DNA of 43,470 nucleotides from Thiogranum sp. (GCA_030148915.1 JASBSN010000078.1:1-43470); one strand, 5' to 3'; counted from the stretch's first letter, positions 1 through 9,677 are shown. Numbers and translations are program-made. Notes: generated by a model from the sequence alone, not told the origin.

Positions 1-116
1 CGGTGCATCAGCACCGCGTGGAAACCCGGGTAGGTGGTGACGATTTCGAAACGCGTGCGCGCCGCCGGGTCACGCTCGAATATGCAGTCGAGATCTTCGC
101 GCAGTCGTCCCCACAT
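1..116 (-). CDS. cysE: Serine O-acetyltransferase CysE, N-terminal part (runs off window start)
   Basis: This is the first 38 codons of a minus-strand gene that continues beyond base 1. From the ATG at 116 it reads [20 protein letters not shown] followed by a segment containing [13 protein letters not shown]. This is the typical start of bacterial serine acetyltransferases of the short CysE class (family knowledge), which transfer acetyl from acetyl-CoA to L-serine in the cytoplasm as the first committed step of cysteine synthesis. The catalytic left-handed beta-helix lies outside the window. It sits 113 nt downstream of trmJ on the same strand, an order seen in many gammaproteobacteria where isc genes follow; that is inference, since the following genes are not visible. 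Confidence 0.88.
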   Translation of the reverse strand, partial: MWGRLREDLDCIFERDPAARTRFEIVTTYPGFHAVLMH

Positions 117-229
117 AATCCCGCCCGCCGAGTCAGAAAACACTACTATACCGCGACCGCGGGGGAAAAATCTCGGGCTGGGCGTGAGGGTACGGCCAAG
201 CGCGGATTACGCTCCGGGCGCAGGCCGCG

Positions 230-940
230 TCAGCGCCCCCGCTGGCGCGCCGCGGTGAGGATGCCGCGCAGGATGTTTACTTCGTTCTGATTAGGTCGTG
301 CCCGGGCGAACAGGCGCCGCAACCGGCGCATCAACTGCCGGGGATTGTCAGCGTCGAGAAAATCGATGGCGATGAGGGTCTCCTGCAGGTGCTGGTAGAA
401 CAACTCCATCTCTTCGGCCGTGGCGAAGCGGTGCCGGCTTTGCACCGCCGGCAGCGCCGCGGCCCTCGCCATGCGCAGTTCATAGGTGATCACCTGCACC
501 GCGGCGGCCAGGTTCAGCGAGGGATATTTCGCGTTGGCGGGAATACGCACCAAATAGTGACAGCGATCCAGCTCCTCGTTGGTGAGGCCGGTACGCTCGC
601 GCCCGAACACCACCGCCACGCCAGTTTCAGCCGGTTGCTGCATCACCAACTCGGCACAGGCACGGGGATCGAGCATCGGTACCGGCAGGCTGCGGTTACG
701 CGCACTGGCGCCGATGACCAGAGCGCAGCCGCTCAGCGCGGCTTCCAGCGTATCGGTGCAGCGCGCCCGGGCCAGCAGATCGTCCGCACCGGAGGCGCGC
801 GCCGTGGCCTCGGCACTGGGGAACGACTGGGGATCGACCAGGTACAGGTGCTCCAGACCCATGTTCTTCATAGCGCGCGCCGCGGCGCCGATATTGCCCG
901 GATGGCTGGGGTTGACGAGCACGATGCGCAGCGGCGGCAT
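230..940 (-). CDS. trmJ: tRNA (cytidine/uridine-2'-O-)-methyltransferase TrmJ
   Basis: A SPOUT-class methyltransferase that 2'-O-methylates position 32 of several tRNAs using S-adenosylmethionine (family knowledge). The protein opens with MPPLRIVLVNPSHPGNIGAA and a following RAMKNMGL stretch, and carries the SAM-binding knot motifs GRERTGLTNEEL and SLNLAAAVQVITYE. The frame stays open upstream to 997, but that part overlaps epmA and adds 19 residues foreign to the family. The ATG at 940 gives a 236-residue protein of normal length starting 7 nt after the epmA stop, so I use that start. It is probably cotranscribed with efp and epmA, placing a tRNA modification enzyme with a translation-factor modification set. 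Confidence 0.93.
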   Translation of the reverse strand: MPPLRIVLVNPSHPGNIGAAARAMKNMGLEHLYLVDPQSFPSAEATARASGADDLLARARCTDTLEAALSGCALVIGASARNRSLPVPMLDPRACAELVMQQPAETGVAVVFGRERTGLTNEELDRCHYLVRIPANAKYPSLNLAAAVQVITYELRMARAAALPAVQSRHRFATAEEMELFYQHLQETLIAIDFLDADNPRQLMRRLRRLFARARPNQNEVNILRGILTAARQRGR

Positions 941-947
941 GGCCGAG

Positions 948-1952
948 TCAGCTGCGGGCCAGGCTGAAGCTGACAGCGGCGTCGATATGATCGACACCGG
1001 CGGCCAGCATCACCAGGCGGTCAAAGCCGATGGCCACCCCGGAGCTGTCGGGCAGGCCGTGTTCGAGTGCCGCGAGGAATCGTTCGTCGATCGGCAGTAA
1101 TGGCTGCCCGGCGTCTTGCCGGCGCCGGTTGTCGTGACGGAAACGCGCCGCCTGTTCTTCCGCCGCCGTGAGTTCATGATAGCCATTGGCCAGTTCGACG
1201 CCGTGCACATAGAGCTCGAAGCGCTCCGCCACCGGCAGTGGCTGCCTGCGCACACAGGCCAGGGAAGCCTGGCTGACCGGATAGTCGTGGACAAACACCG
1301 CGCCCGGCGCCAGTCGGGGTTCCAGCCAGTGGGTCAGCAGCAGGTACAACCAGGGATCGAGCTCGTCGCGCGGCAGGCTCTCAGGTACCGAGGGCAAATG
1401 CTCGAGAGCGAAGGCACGGAACGCCGCGACACTATCGCACCACGGGTCAAGGCCGGTTTCATCGACGAACCACTGGCGATAGGTGAGGCGTCGGGCGGGT
1501 TGATAGTCGATCAGGCCGTTCAGCACTTCGGCCAGCAGGGCATCGATTTCGTCCATCAGCGCCGCCGGATCGAACCCCGGGCGATACCATTCCAGCAACA
1601 TGAATTCGGGGTTGTGGCGACGCCCGGCTTCGCCGTTACGAAATACATGCGCCAACTGGTAAATCGGTCCGCTGCCGGCGGCCAGCAGGCGTTTCATAAA
1701 AAATTCCGGGGAGGTGTGCAGAAACAGCGCCCGCGATCCGCCGACGCCCGGTCCCTGGTAGGCGGTGGCAAAGGACTCGAGGGCCGGATCGGTGGTGGCG
1801 CCGCTCGCCAGTACCGGTGTATCGACTTCCAGCACGCCGCGGGCGGCGAAAAACGCCCGCACGCGCGCCAGCATACTGGCGCGCAGTTGCAGAATCTCGA
1901 CGCCGGCGCCGGGACGCCAGTCGGGTCGTGCGCGGCTTTCAGTCGCGGGCAC
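948..1952 (-). CDS. epmA: EF-P--(R)-beta-lysine ligase EpmA
   Basis: EpmA (YjeA/PoxA/GenX) is a lysyl-tRNA synthetase paralogue without an anticodon-binding domain that attaches (R)-beta-lysine to Lys34 of elongation factor P (family knowledge). The 334-residue length fits. Visible class II synthetase signatures are the N-terminal [19 protein letters not shown] block, [14 protein letters not shown], the motif 2 region [20 protein letters not shown] and the C-terminal motif 3 region [13 protein letters not shown]. The start is a GTG at 1952, overlapping the end of efp by 14 nt, which suggests translational coupling. The substrate gene efp lies directly upstream and the beta-lysine producer epmB is divergent. 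Confidence 0.95.
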   Translation of the reverse strand: MPATESRARPDWRPGAGVEILQLRASMLARVRAFFAARGVLEVDTPVLASGATTDPALESFATAYQGPGVGGSRALFLHTSPEFFMKRLLAAGSGPIYQLAHVFRNGEAGRRHNPEFMLLEWYRPGFDPAALMDEIDALLAEVLNGLIDYQPARRLTYRQWFVDETGLDPWCDSVAAFRAFALEHLPSVPESLPRDELDPWLYLLLTHWLEPRLAPGAVFVHDYPVSQASLACVRRQPLPVAERFELYVHGVELANGYHELTAAEEQAARFRHDNRRRQDAGQPLLPIDERFLAALEHGLPDSSGVAIGFDRLVMLAAGVDHIDAAVSFSLARS

Positions 1953-2508
1953 GGCCTACGTATTCGCCGGTACGGGTGTCGACTTTGATCACTTCCTCAA
2001 CGTCGATAAACAACGGCACGCGCACCACGGCACCGGTTTCCAGGGTCGCCGGTTTGCCGCCACCGCCCGAGGTGTCACCGCGCACGCCGGGGTCGGTTTC
2101 GCTCACGCTGAGAAAAACAAAGTTGGGGGGCGTGACGCTGATCGGGGTACCGTTCCACAACGTGACCAGGCAGGTGTCCTGTTCCTTGAGCCACTTCGCC
2201 GCTTCGGTGACGGCCTGCGGATCGGCGGCCACCTGCTCGTAGGTGTCGGGGTGCATGAAATGCCAGAATTCCCCGTCGTTATAGAGATACTGCATATCGG
2301 TTTCCATAACGTCGGCGGCTTCCACCGACTCACCGGATTTGAAGGTACGCTCGATTACCCGGCCGGTCTTGAGGTTACGGATCCGGACGCGATTGAACGC
2401 CTGGCCCTTGCCCGGTTTGACAAACTCGTTTTCAATGATGGAACAGGGGTCGCCGTCGAGCATGATTTTCAGACCGCCCTTGAACTCATTTGTGGTATAG
2501 GTCGCCAT
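1939..2508 (-). CDS. efp: Elongation factor P, lysine-34 (beta-lysylated) type
   Basis: EF-P binds between the ribosomal P and E sites and relieves stalling at polyproline stretches (family knowledge). The 189-residue protein has three beta-barrel domains in the usual order. The tip of domain I reads [15 protein letters not shown] with lysine exactly at position 34, the residue modified by EpmA, so this is the beta-lysine type and not the EarP/arginine type; the presence of epmA and epmB agrees. The ATG at 2508 follows an AAGGA ribosome-binding site. The gene leads a minus-strand unit efp-epmA-trmJ and faces epmB across a 64-bp divergent region. Confidence 0.97.
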   Translation of the reverse strand: MATYTTNEFKGGLKIMLDGDPCSIIENEFVKPGKGQAFNRVRIRNLKTGRVIERTFKSGESVEAADVMETDMQYLYNDGEFWHFMHPDTYEQVAADPQAVTEAAKWLKEQDTCLVTLWNGTPISVTPPNFVFLSVSETDPGVRGDTSGGGGKPATLETGAVVRVPLFIDVEEVIKVDTRTGEYVGRARD

Positions 2509-2540
2509 TGAGCATCCTTAAGCTAACTGACTGGAACCGA

Positions 2541-2555
2541 GGGGCGGACCGCCCC
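2541..2555. promoter_or_regulatory. GC-rich palindrome in the efp/epmB divergent region
   Basis: GGGGCGG-A-CCGCCCC is a perfect 7-bp inverted repeat with a one-base centre. It lies in the 64-bp space between the divergent efp and epmB starts, 32 nt from the efp ATG and 17 nt from the epmB ATG. It could be an operator for both genes or a leader hairpin. No regulator is identified. Confidence 0.35.
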
Positions 2556-2572
2556 CGCAGGCCGAGATAAAA

Positions 2573-3580
2573 ATGCCCATCATACCGATAACCGCAGGCC
2601 CGCAACAGACGCGCGGATGGCAAAACCTGTTAGCACAGGCGATTACCGACCCCCGTGAGTTGCTGCATGAACTCGGGCTCTCGCCCCAACTGTTGCCCGC
2701 GGCGCGCAGCGCCGGCCAGGACTTCCGCCTGCGGGTGCCGCGCGGTTTCGTTGCGCGCATGCGCCACGGCGATGCGCACGACCCGTTGCTGCGCCAGGTA
2801 CTGCCGCTGGGTGATGAACTCGTGCGGCGCGAGGGTTACAGCAGCGATCCGCTGCGGGAGCTCGGCGTCATGCCGGTGCCCGGCCTGCTGCACAAATACC
2901 AGGGCCGGGTGCTTTTGACCACTACCGGCGCCTGCGCCGTACACTGCCGATACTGTTTTCGCCGCCACTACCCCTATGCCGAGGCCAATCCGAACCGCCA
3001 ACAGGGGCTAACGCTGGATTACCTGCGCGACCACCCCGGGGTGGAGGAGGTCATCCTCAGTGGTGGCGATCCGCTGTCGCTCAGCGACAACCGGCTCAGC
3101 CGGCTGGTCATGGAACTGCAGAGCCTTGGCCACCTGAAGCGCCTGCGCATTCACACCCGGGTGCCGGTGGTGTTGCCCGAGCGGGTCGACAGCGCCCTGC
3201 TCGACTGGCTGCGCGCGACCCGCCTGCAGGTAATAATGGTCATCCACTGTAATCATGCCAATGAAATCGACGCCAGCGTCGCTGCGGCCATGCAAAGCCT
3301 GCGTGAGGCCGGCGTGTGTCTGCTCAACCAGTCGGTGTTGCTGCGCGGCGTGAACGACCGGGCGGATATCCTGGCCAACCTCAGCGAGCGGCTGTTCAGC
3401 GCCGGCGTTCTGCCCTACTACCTGCACCAGCTCGACCCGGTTCAGGGCGCGGCTCATTTCGCCGTGCCTGACAAGGAGGCAAAAAATATAGTAAATCAAT
3501 TAGTTAAAATTGTTTCGGGCTATCTCGTGCCGCGCCTGGTACGGGAGGAACCCGAGCAGGGGGCCAAAACCGCCCTCTGA
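2573..3580 (+). CDS. epmB: EF-P beta-lysylation protein EpmB (L-lysine 2,3-aminomutase)
   Basis: A radical-SAM, PLP-dependent enzyme that converts (S)-alpha-lysine to (R)-beta-lysine, the donor for EF-P modification (family knowledge). The radical-SAM cluster motif is visible as CAVHCRYC (Cys121, Cys125, Cys128), followed by a FRRHYPY stretch; EEVILSGGDPLSL is the glycine-rich SAM-binding strand. The 335-residue length is typical of EpmB and shorter than catabolic lysine aminomutases, which carry an extra C-terminal region. The ATG at 2573 is the first good start and matches the family N-terminus. It is divergent from efp-epmA, so all three modification genes lie together. Confidence 0.95.
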   Translation: MPIIPITAGPQQTRGWQNLLAQAITDPRELLHELGLSPQLLPAARSAGQDFRLRVPRGFVARMRHGDAHDPLLRQVLPLGDELVRREGYSSDPLRELGVMPVPGLLHKYQGRVLLTTTGACAVHCRYCFRRHYPYAEANPNRQQGLTLDYLRDHPGVEEVILSGGDPLSLSDNRLSRLVMELQSLGHLKRLRIHTRVPVVLPERVDSALLDWLRATRLQVIMVIHCNHANEIDASVAAAMQSLREAGVCLLNQSVLLRGVNDRADILANLSERLFSAGVLPYYLHQLDPVQGAAHFAVPDKEAKNIVNQLVKIVSGYLVPRLVREEPEQGAKTAL

Positions 3581-3801
3581 TTCGATATTTGCCTGGCGCT
3601 TTTTTGTGCTATTGTCTACCTCACAGGCCCATTTTAATAACAATAGCCAGGCAGGCCTGGGCACCCGAATCGGTAACCCGCCAGCGCATTCCCGACATTC
3701 AGTATTCGGCGGGCGGGACGATAGCGTCATCGGGCGCAGGGAAGATGGGATCGCGGACAGGAACCGCCCTGCCGAAGCCATAACCTGCGGAAGAGACACC
3801 C

Positions 3802-5604
3802 ATGCAACTTTCTGTACCCACCCGGACCACCCCCGAGAACGACTCCTTTGACAGCCGGCCGGCCAGCGTCAAAAGCTGGATAGAAGCACTGCCGATGGCC
3901 AATATCGGTGAAACCACCCGCCAGATCTACGCCGCGGTCAATGACCTGAATCACCAGGACATCGCGCCCCAGCAGCGCTGTAAAAGCATGGCGCTGCTGC
4001 TCAAACCGATCCGCTTCATCAGCGATCACATGAAAAAGCACTTCGTCGGACAGCCGCTGCCGCTCCCGGCGAGGAACCTGAAAATTGCCCATCTGTCACG
4101 CGACCTGAGCCTGGCTATGGCGACCGGCTACAAAATCCTGGTGACGGAACAACTCGCCCCCTCCGCACGCAAGGACAAAAAACTGTTGCTGGTATCGATT
4201 CACCACGCGCTCAGACACCTCAGCCAGGCGCTGCTCAAGACCTATCAGGCCTATGAACCCTGCCCGGCCTCCCTCTGGCTGGAACTGCACTGGCTGTACC
4301 GCTACGCGGAAACCAACAATCTCCACCGCAGTGCTATCGAGGATACCGCCTATCCTGAGCAGCCGGCCAGCAGCATCAGCGACAGTTATAAACAGATCTT
4401 ACTGCTGGCACTGGCCTGCCCCTACCGTCTGCGTCACGCCGAGGCGCAAAGCGTTTACCATAAACTGCACGATTGCGCCGCACTGGCCGACTTGCGGCCC
4501 GCCGATGCCGCCAGCGACGCACTTTTTGTGGTGGATCTGGATGCCGATGCCCCTCCTGGGTATCGCCTTCTGCGTGATCGCCGCGCCCGGCCTGAGAGCG
4601 TACGCGCGCTCGATACCAAACGCCTGGCGGCAAGCCTGCGCAAGGCCCTGACCGACAGGCCCCGGAGTTCCGCTAAAGCTGCGGCGGACGATCTGCGCGA
4701 AAACACGCTGCGACGCTTAATGCTCGCCTGGGGAATCACCCCCAAACGACGCTTCTCACGGGTCAAAGATCACTCTCAAGTGATCGTCTCGATGGGGCTC
4801 AGCTCGATTCACTATTTTGTCAGCGGTGAAGTCGCGTTCAACGATGCGTCGGTGGCCCATGAATGCTTCCGCGAACTCGGCGCGGTGCCACCGCTGCAGT
4901 ACCGTGAACCGGCACATTTTGGTGCGCGCCGCAGCCGTGAGACGGGCGACGGCGCGCCCGAGACCTGGGACATGGATTACCGCATTGAAGGCACTCCCGC
5001 CCCGTCCAACACCGAACTGGCGGTGGCGCGCGCGGCCTCCGGCATGCACATTGATACCTCTCACTGCACCCAGAGCTGGAAGATGGTCAATGTCAGCGCC
5101 GACGGCTACTGCATGCTGTGGGATAACCCTGAGACCACCCGCGCCCAGGTCGGCGAGTTGCTGGGTATCCGCGAAGAAAGCGATCCGGACACCTTCCACT
5201 GGCGGCTCGGCGTCATCCGCTGGATGAAATTCGAGGATAAACGCGGCCTGGAATTAGGCGTGCAGATGCTCTCCCCAGGTGCGGTGGCCATTGCCGCCCG
5301 CCCGGACACCGCCACGGGCAGCGACGAAGACTTTACCCGCGGCCTGCTGCTGCCCGAGATCGCCTCCATCCAACAGCGCGCCACCTTGCTGTTGCCCAGT
5401 CCGCCATTCAACGTCGACACCCCGACGGTAGCCAATTGCCACGGCAAGGATGTGCGCGTGAACCTTACCGAACTGGTCGAAAATACCGGCTCGTTCGCCC
5501 AGTTCCAGTACGAATCGCTCGGAGAAATCGAGGCGCGAAAAAATCCGCGTGCAACCGACAACACGGCAGCCCAGGATTACGACGACGTCTGGGGATTGCT
5601 CTAG
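3802..5604 (+). CDS. FimW-like PilZ-domain protein, predicted c-di-GMP receptor
   Basis: A 600-residue cytoplasmic protein with a mostly helical N-terminal region (about 25-240; LPMANIGETTRQIYAA is characteristic) and a C-terminal PilZ-like region. Both halves of the c-di-GMP signature can be seen: RxxxR at Arg316-Arg320 (KRRFSR) and N/DxSxxG at 430-435 (NVSADG). They are about 110 residues apart, much wider than in a simple PilZ domain, so the domain carries a large insertion. I recognise the family as the one annotated in pseudomonads as FimW/cyclic-di-GMP-binding protein. FimW is tied to type IV pilus surface attachment in Pseudomonas aeruginosa (family knowledge); the function here is inferred. 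The ATG at 3802 follows GGAAGAG. A fimX-like gene lies 750 bp further on. Confidence 0.72.
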   Translation: MQLSVPTRTTPENDSFDSRPASVKSWIEALPMANIGETTRQIYAAVNDLNHQDIAPQQRCKSMALLLKPIRFISDHMKKHFVGQPLPLPARNLKIAHLSRDLSLAMATGYKILVTEQLAPSARKDKKLLLVSIHHALRHLSQALLKTYQAYEPCPASLWLELHWLYRYAETNNLHRSAIEDTAYPEQPASSISDSYKQILLLALACPYRLRHAEAQSVYHKLHDCAALADLRPADAASDALFVVDLDADAPPGYRLLRDRRARPESVRALDTKRLAASLRKALTDRPRSSAKAAADDLRENTLRRLMLAWGITPKRRFSRVKDHSQVIVSMGLSSIHYFVSGEVAFNDASVAHECFRELGAVPPLQYREPAHFGARRSRETGDGAPETWDMDYRIEGTPAPSNTELAVARAASGMHIDTSHCTQSWKMVNVSADGYCMLWDNPETTRAQVGELLGIREESDPDTFHWRLGVIRWMKFEDKRGLELGVQMLSPGAVAIAARPDTATGSDEDFTRGLLLPEIASIQQRATLLLPSPPFNVDTPTVANCHGKDVRVNLTELVENTGSFAQFQYESLGEIEARKNPRATDNTAAQDYDDVWGLL

Positions 5605-5638
5605 CCGGCGCGGTGCAGGCGGGTTTCGGGCGGTGCCA

Positions 5639-6160
5639 CTAAAACAAGGCGCGGAAAATATCCGGATACTCGACTTCGCCGCCGCCAGCCAACGCCCCGT
5701 CGACCAATTCCATCGCCAGCAAGGCGTCCTCGGGCAGCTCCAGGTTGCAGCTCACACCCCAGTCCGCCGCCGGTTTGAAGCCGAAGCGCCGGTAATAGTC
5801 CGGGTGTCCGGCCACGGCAATGGCCTCGTAGCATAGCGGCTTGGCGCGCGCCACGGCGGCGTCGATCAGCTCCGTGCCTATGCCCCGGTGTGACTGGGAA
5901 GGCACCACCGACATCGGCCCGAGCGCCAGAATCTCCCGGCTCTTGCCCCCGCTATTGAGCGGCACGCGTGAGAGCACGACGTGGCCGACAATGCGGCCGT
6001 TAAGTTCGGCCACCAGGGACAGATCGGGGATAAAGCCCGCCGATTTGCGTAAGTCGCTGACCAACTGGGCCTCGGATTCGCCCTGAAAAGCGCTCAGATT
6101 GACGACATCGATGGCGTTGAAATCGCTGGCCGCCTCAGCGCGTACTTTAATCGCTTGCAT
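5639..6160 (-). CDS. GNAT-family N-acetyltransferase (YhbS-like)
   Basis: A 173-residue single-domain acetyltransferase. The acetyl-CoA-binding loop is seen in LGPMSVVPSQSHRGIGTELI (Q/RxxGxG/A form: SHRGIG), with GRIVGHVVLSRV in the central strands and the YRRFGFKPA segment near the C-terminus that is typical of the YhbS-like subgroup. The substrate is unknown; members act on small molecules or proteins. The gene is convergent with the FimW-like gene (34 nt apart) and divergent from the fimX-like gene, so it interrupts the c-di-GMP pair on the opposite strand. The ATG at 6160 gives the full domain. Confidence 0.82.
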   Translation of the reverse strand: MQAIKVRAEAASDFNAIDVVNLSAFQGESEAQLVSDLRKSAGFIPDLSLVAELNGRIVGHVVLSRVPLNSGGKSREILALGPMSVVPSQSHRGIGTELIDAAVARAKPLCYEAIAVAGHPDYYRRFGFKPAADWGVSCNLELPEDALLAMELVDGALAGGGEVEYPDIFRALF

Positions 6161-6357
6161 CCCCGGGCTCCCGGCTGTTGGAAAGATCCTGCAGATAGCC
6201 GAATCCTAACAAGAAATTTGTGGAGGTAAAAGCACTTAGCGAATTGTGCCGGGGCTGTGATAAGGGTAAAGATCCAGGCGGCGGCGGCCGACATAGTAAC
6301 AGCGCGCTGCCGGACCAGGTTTCGGCGAATGGAAATCACGCTGGAGATACGCCCTAG

Positions 6358-8445
6358 ATGGAACAGGAACACACGCTGCGCCTGCTCGTAGTCGAAGAAT
6401 CACGCAATGATGCGGAAGCACTGGCCAACGTGTTACGCAACGCCGGCCAGGCGTCCCGGCTGAGTTACGCCGAAGACCGCGAGGATCTGCTCGCGGCGCT
6501 GGACAAACAGACCCCCGATCTGCTGCTGTGCGCTATGGGTCTGGAAACACTCTCGCTCGGCGAACTGGTGCAAGTGCTCGGTGAACGCGAGCTGAGCCTG
6601 CCGGTGATCGCCATTGGCGAGGCGGGCGGCGAGGCGGAGATTATAGAGGCGATGCGCCAGGGCGCCCACGACCTGTGCTCCTACGATCAGCCGGAACACC
6701 TGCAACTGGTGGTCAGACGGGAGCTCTCGCAGCTCAAAAGCTGCGTCGAGGCGCAACACTTCGAGCTTAAATTTCATGAAAGCGAGAAGCGCGCCCGTAT
6801 GCTCATGGAAAGCTCACGCGATGCCATCGCCTACGTCCACGAAGGCATGCATATCTTTGCCAACACCTCCTATCTGGAAATGTTCGGCTTCGACGATCTC
6901 GAAGAGATCGAAGGCACGCCGATACTCGACATGGTGGCGCCCGACTATCACAGCGAGTTCAAGGATTTTTTACGCCGCTACGGCAAGGGCGATGACTGCG
7001 AGGGTAAGCTGAAAACCCGCGGCATGCTGCCCGACGGCACGGCGTTTGACGCCATGATGGAGCTCACCGCGGCGAGCATCGACGGTGAGCCGTGCACGCA
7101 GATCATCATCCGCAATCAAGTAGCCAACAATCGTGAACTGGAACAAAAGCTCAAATTCCTGACCAAACAGGACGTGCTCACGGGTCTCTACAACCGCCAG
7201 TACTTTATCGAAGAACTGGAACTGGCCGTAACCAGCGTCGTCAGCGGCACGGAAAGCGCCGCCGTCATGTACCTGATGATGGATAATTTCAAGGACATCA
7301 AAGACAGCGTCGGGCTCGGCGTCGCCGATAGGGTCATCAATGACATCGCCGATTTGCTGAAAGAACACAGCGATGCAACCGACATTGTCGCGCGCTTCGG
7401 CGATCATTCGTTCACCTTGTTGCGCCGCGATTGCGACGCGCAGGCGATCGAAGCGCTCGGCGAAAAACTGCGCCAGGTCGTTGAGGAGCACATCGCCACG
7501 GTTGAAGACCAGAGTGTCACCACCACCTGCAGTGTCGGTATGAGCATCGTCACGGAAACCGCCGCGTCGGCGCAGGAAGTGCTGTCGCGCGCCGACCTGG
7601 CCTGCGAGGTGGCGCGATCCTCGGGCGGCAACCGCTGTCATCTGCACAACCCGGTAGTGGATGAAAAAATCGGCCAGGAACGCAATCAACAGGTACACGC
7701 GCTGATCAAGGAGGCACTGGAGAAGGACCATATGCAGCTGCTGTTCCAGCCCATTGTCAGTCTCCAGGGCGACAGTTCCGAGAAATATGAAGTCCTGCTG
7801 CGCATGCTCAACGAGGAGAACGAATACATTCTGCCCAACCAGTTCCTGCCGGTGGCCGAGCAGACCGGCCAGCTGCCGCAAATCGACCGCTGGATCATCC
7901 GTCGCGCGATCGCCCGCCTGGCCGAGCACCGCGCTCTCGGCAGCGATACTCATTTTTTCATCAAGCTCTCGGCGGCCACCCTGATCGACGAAGACCTGGC
8001 CGGGTTCATTGGCGAGTGCCTCAAGGAGATGCGCCTGCCCGGTGATGCGCTGACGTTCGAGATCGCCGAAAAAGCCGCCTCGCACCATCTCAAGCACGCC
8101 AAGGCGCTGGTAAAAACTCTTCAGGAGCTGCACTGCAAAACGGCGCTGGAACACTTCGGCGCCGGGCCCAACTCATTTCAGCTACTCAAACATTTGCCGG
8201 TGGACTTTCTCAAAATCGACGGCTCATTCATCCACAACCTGGCCAGCGACAATGACAACCAGGCGATGGTGAAATCGATGCTCGATACCGCCAACTCGAT
8301 GAACCGCAAATGCATCGCCGAGTACGTCGAGGACGCCCATAGCCTGGCGGTCCTGTGGCAGAGCGGCATTCACTTTATCCAGGGCAACTTCCTGCAAGAA
8401 CCGAGCGAAGCGCTGGAGTACGACTTTACCGGCGAAATCGCCTGA
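6358..8445 (+). CDS. fimX: FimX-like REC-PAS-GGDEF-EAL protein with degenerate catalytic motifs
   Basis: The 695-residue protein has the FimX domain order and length: receiver-like (about 6-125), PAS (about 140-255), GGDEF (about 265-430) and EAL (about 450-690). The receiver lacks the phospho-acceptor Asp (PDLLLCAMG). GGDEF is replaced by GDHSF at 348-352, so cyclase activity is not expected. EAL is replaced by EVL at 478-480, and the loop-6 DDFGTG is EHFGAG, so phosphodiesterase activity is not expected either. P. aeruginosa FimX shows the same EVL replacement and acts as a c-di-GMP receptor that controls PilB-driven pilus extension at the cell pole (family knowledge). No pilus genes are in the window. 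The start is the ATG at 6358, with GGAG 11 nt upstream. Confidence 0.85.
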   Translation: MEQEHTLRLLVVEESRNDAEALANVLRNAGQASRLSYAEDREDLLAALDKQTPDLLLCAMGLETLSLGELVQVLGERELSLPVIAIGEAGGEAEIIEAMRQGAHDLCSYDQPEHLQLVVRRELSQLKSCVEAQHFELKFHESEKRARMLMESSRDAIAYVHEGMHIFANTSYLEMFGFDDLEEIEGTPILDMVAPDYHSEFKDFLRRYGKGDDCEGKLKTRGMLPDGTAFDAMMELTAASIDGEPCTQIIIRNQVANNRELEQKLKFLTKQDVLTGLYNRQYFIEELELAVTSVVSGTESAAVMYLMMDNFKDIKDSVGLGVADRVINDIADLLKEHSDATDIVARFGDHSFTLLRRDCDAQAIEALGEKLRQVVEEHIATVEDQSVTTTCSVGMSIVTETAASAQEVLSRADLACEVARSSGGNRCHLHNPVVDEKIGQERNQQVHALIKEALEKDHMQLLFQPIVSLQGDSSEKYEVLLRMLNEENEYILPNQFLPVAEQTGQLPQIDRWIIRRAIARLAEHRALGSDTHFFIKLSAATLIDEDLAGFIGECLKEMRLPGDALTFEIAEKAASHHLKHAKALVKTLQELHCKTALEHFGAGPNSFQLLKHLPVDFLKIDGSFIHNLASDNDNQAMVKSMLDTANSMNRKCIAEYVEDAHSLAVLWQSGIHFIQGNFLQEPSEALEYDFTGEIA

Positions 8446-8453
8446 AACGGATG

Positions 8454-9677
8454 TCAGTCAAGCACGTGTGAAATCAGGCCATCGGCCAGTTTGGGCTCGA
8501 ACCAGGTCGACTTCGGCGGCATGACTTCGCCGGCGTCGGCGACCGCCATCAGATCTTCCATCCGGGTGGGAAAGAGGGAAAACGCCACCGCCATTTCACC
8601 GCTGTCGACACGTTTTTCCAACTCTTCCAGGCCGCGGATACCGCCGACAAAATCGATGCGCGGATCGCTGCGCGGGTCGCCGATGCCGAGCAGCGGTTCC
8701 AGCAGCTGGGTGGCCAGCAGACTGACATCCAGGCGCCCCACCGGATCGCTCGGAATGCGCTGAGGATCGAGCCTGAGATGGTACCACTGACCTTCCAGGT
8801 ACATACCGAACTGGCCGGCCGCAGTGGGCGACACCGGCCCTGCCTGCGGCGTGATCTCGAACGCCGCGGCGATATGTTCCAACAGCGCCTGAGCACTCAG
8901 ACCGTTCAGGTCCTTGACCACGCGGTTGTAGTCCAGGATGTGCATCTGCTGATGCGGGAACAGCACGGAGAGAAAATAGCTGCTCATCGCCTCCGGCCCG
9001 CGGTTGAGCGCCGCGGCGACGCGCGAACCGGCCGCCGAACGGTGGTGGCCGTCGGCGATATACACCGCCGGCATGGCCTCGAAGGCCTGGGTGAGCCGCT
9101 CGATGGTGTCCGCCTCGCTGACCACCCAAAAGGTGTGCACGATGCCGTCGTCCGCCTGGAGATCGTATTCCGGCGGCAGTTCCGTCAGCCCGGCGATCAG
9201 GGCGTCAACGTCCGGCTGCGAGCGGTAGGCCAGCAACACCGGCCCGGTCTGGGCGTTGAGCGCTTCGATCTGCCGCACCCGGTCGTCTTCTTTGGCCGGG
9301 CGGGTATGTTCGTGTTTACGGATGCGGTTGCTGTCGTAGGCCGCCGCCGAGGCCACCGCGACCAGCCCGGTTTGGACGTGATCGCCCATGGTCAGGCGAT
9401 AGACATAATAACAGGGGGCGCTGTCACGCATCAGCACGCCGCCTTCGAGCATGCCGCGCAGATTCTCGGCCGCCTTGGCATAGACGGCCTCGGCGTACGG
9501 GTCGGTGCCGCGGGGCAGATCGATCTCGGCTTTGGAAATGTGCAGGAAGCTCCAGGGCCGACCGGTGGCGCGGTGGCGCGCCTCGTCGCTGTTGAGGACA
9601 TCGTAAGGGGGTGCCACGACGTCATCGGCGCGTCCGGGAACCGGGCGCAGACCGGCAAAGGGGCGTATCAGGGGCAT
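8454..9677 (-). CDS. DUF1015 family protein
   Basis: A 407-residue soluble protein of the DUF1015 family. It opens with MPLIRPFAGLRPVPGRADDV and continues into the family motif APPYDVL. The second hallmark, YIADGHHRSAAG, lies near the middle, and KHEHTRPAKEDDR is also recognisable. The biochemical role is not established to my knowledge. The conserved GHH/ADGHHR segment suggests an active or ligand-binding site, which is inference. The gene is convergent with fimX (8 nt apart) and lies 149 nt downstream of htpX on the same strand. The interval 9678-9826 holds no gene. Confidence 0.85.
   Translation of the reverse strand: MPLIRPFAGLRPVPGRADDVVAPPYDVLNSDEARHRATGRPWSFLHISKAEIDLPRGTDPYAEAVYAKAAENLRGMLEGGVLMRDSAPCYYVYRLTMGDHVQTGLVAVASAAAYDSNRIRKHEHTRPAKEDDRVRQIEALNAQTGPVLLAYRSQPDVDALIAGLTELPPEYDLQADDGIVHTFWVVSEADTIERLTQAFEAMPAVYIADGHHRSAAGSRVAAALNRGPEAMSSYFLSVLFPHQQMHILDYNRVVKDLNGLSAQALLEHIAAAFEITPQAGPVSPTAAGQFGMYLEGQWYHLRLDPQRIPSDPVGRLDVSLLATQLLEPLLGIGDPRSDPRIDFVGGIRGLEELEKRVDSGEMAVAFSLFPTRMEDLMAVADAGEVMPPKSTWFEPKLADGLISHVLD

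Noticed and set aside
3581-3801. c-di-GMP (GEMM) riboswitch before the FimW-like gene
   Set aside because: The region has small inverted repeats (CCAGG/CCTGG near 3647) but not the conserved GEMM core or its tetraloop receptor arrangement.
6358-8445. Active diguanylate cyclase/phosphodiesterase
   Set aside because: GGDEF is GDHSF, EAL is EVL and the loop-6 motif is altered, so a receptor role fits better.
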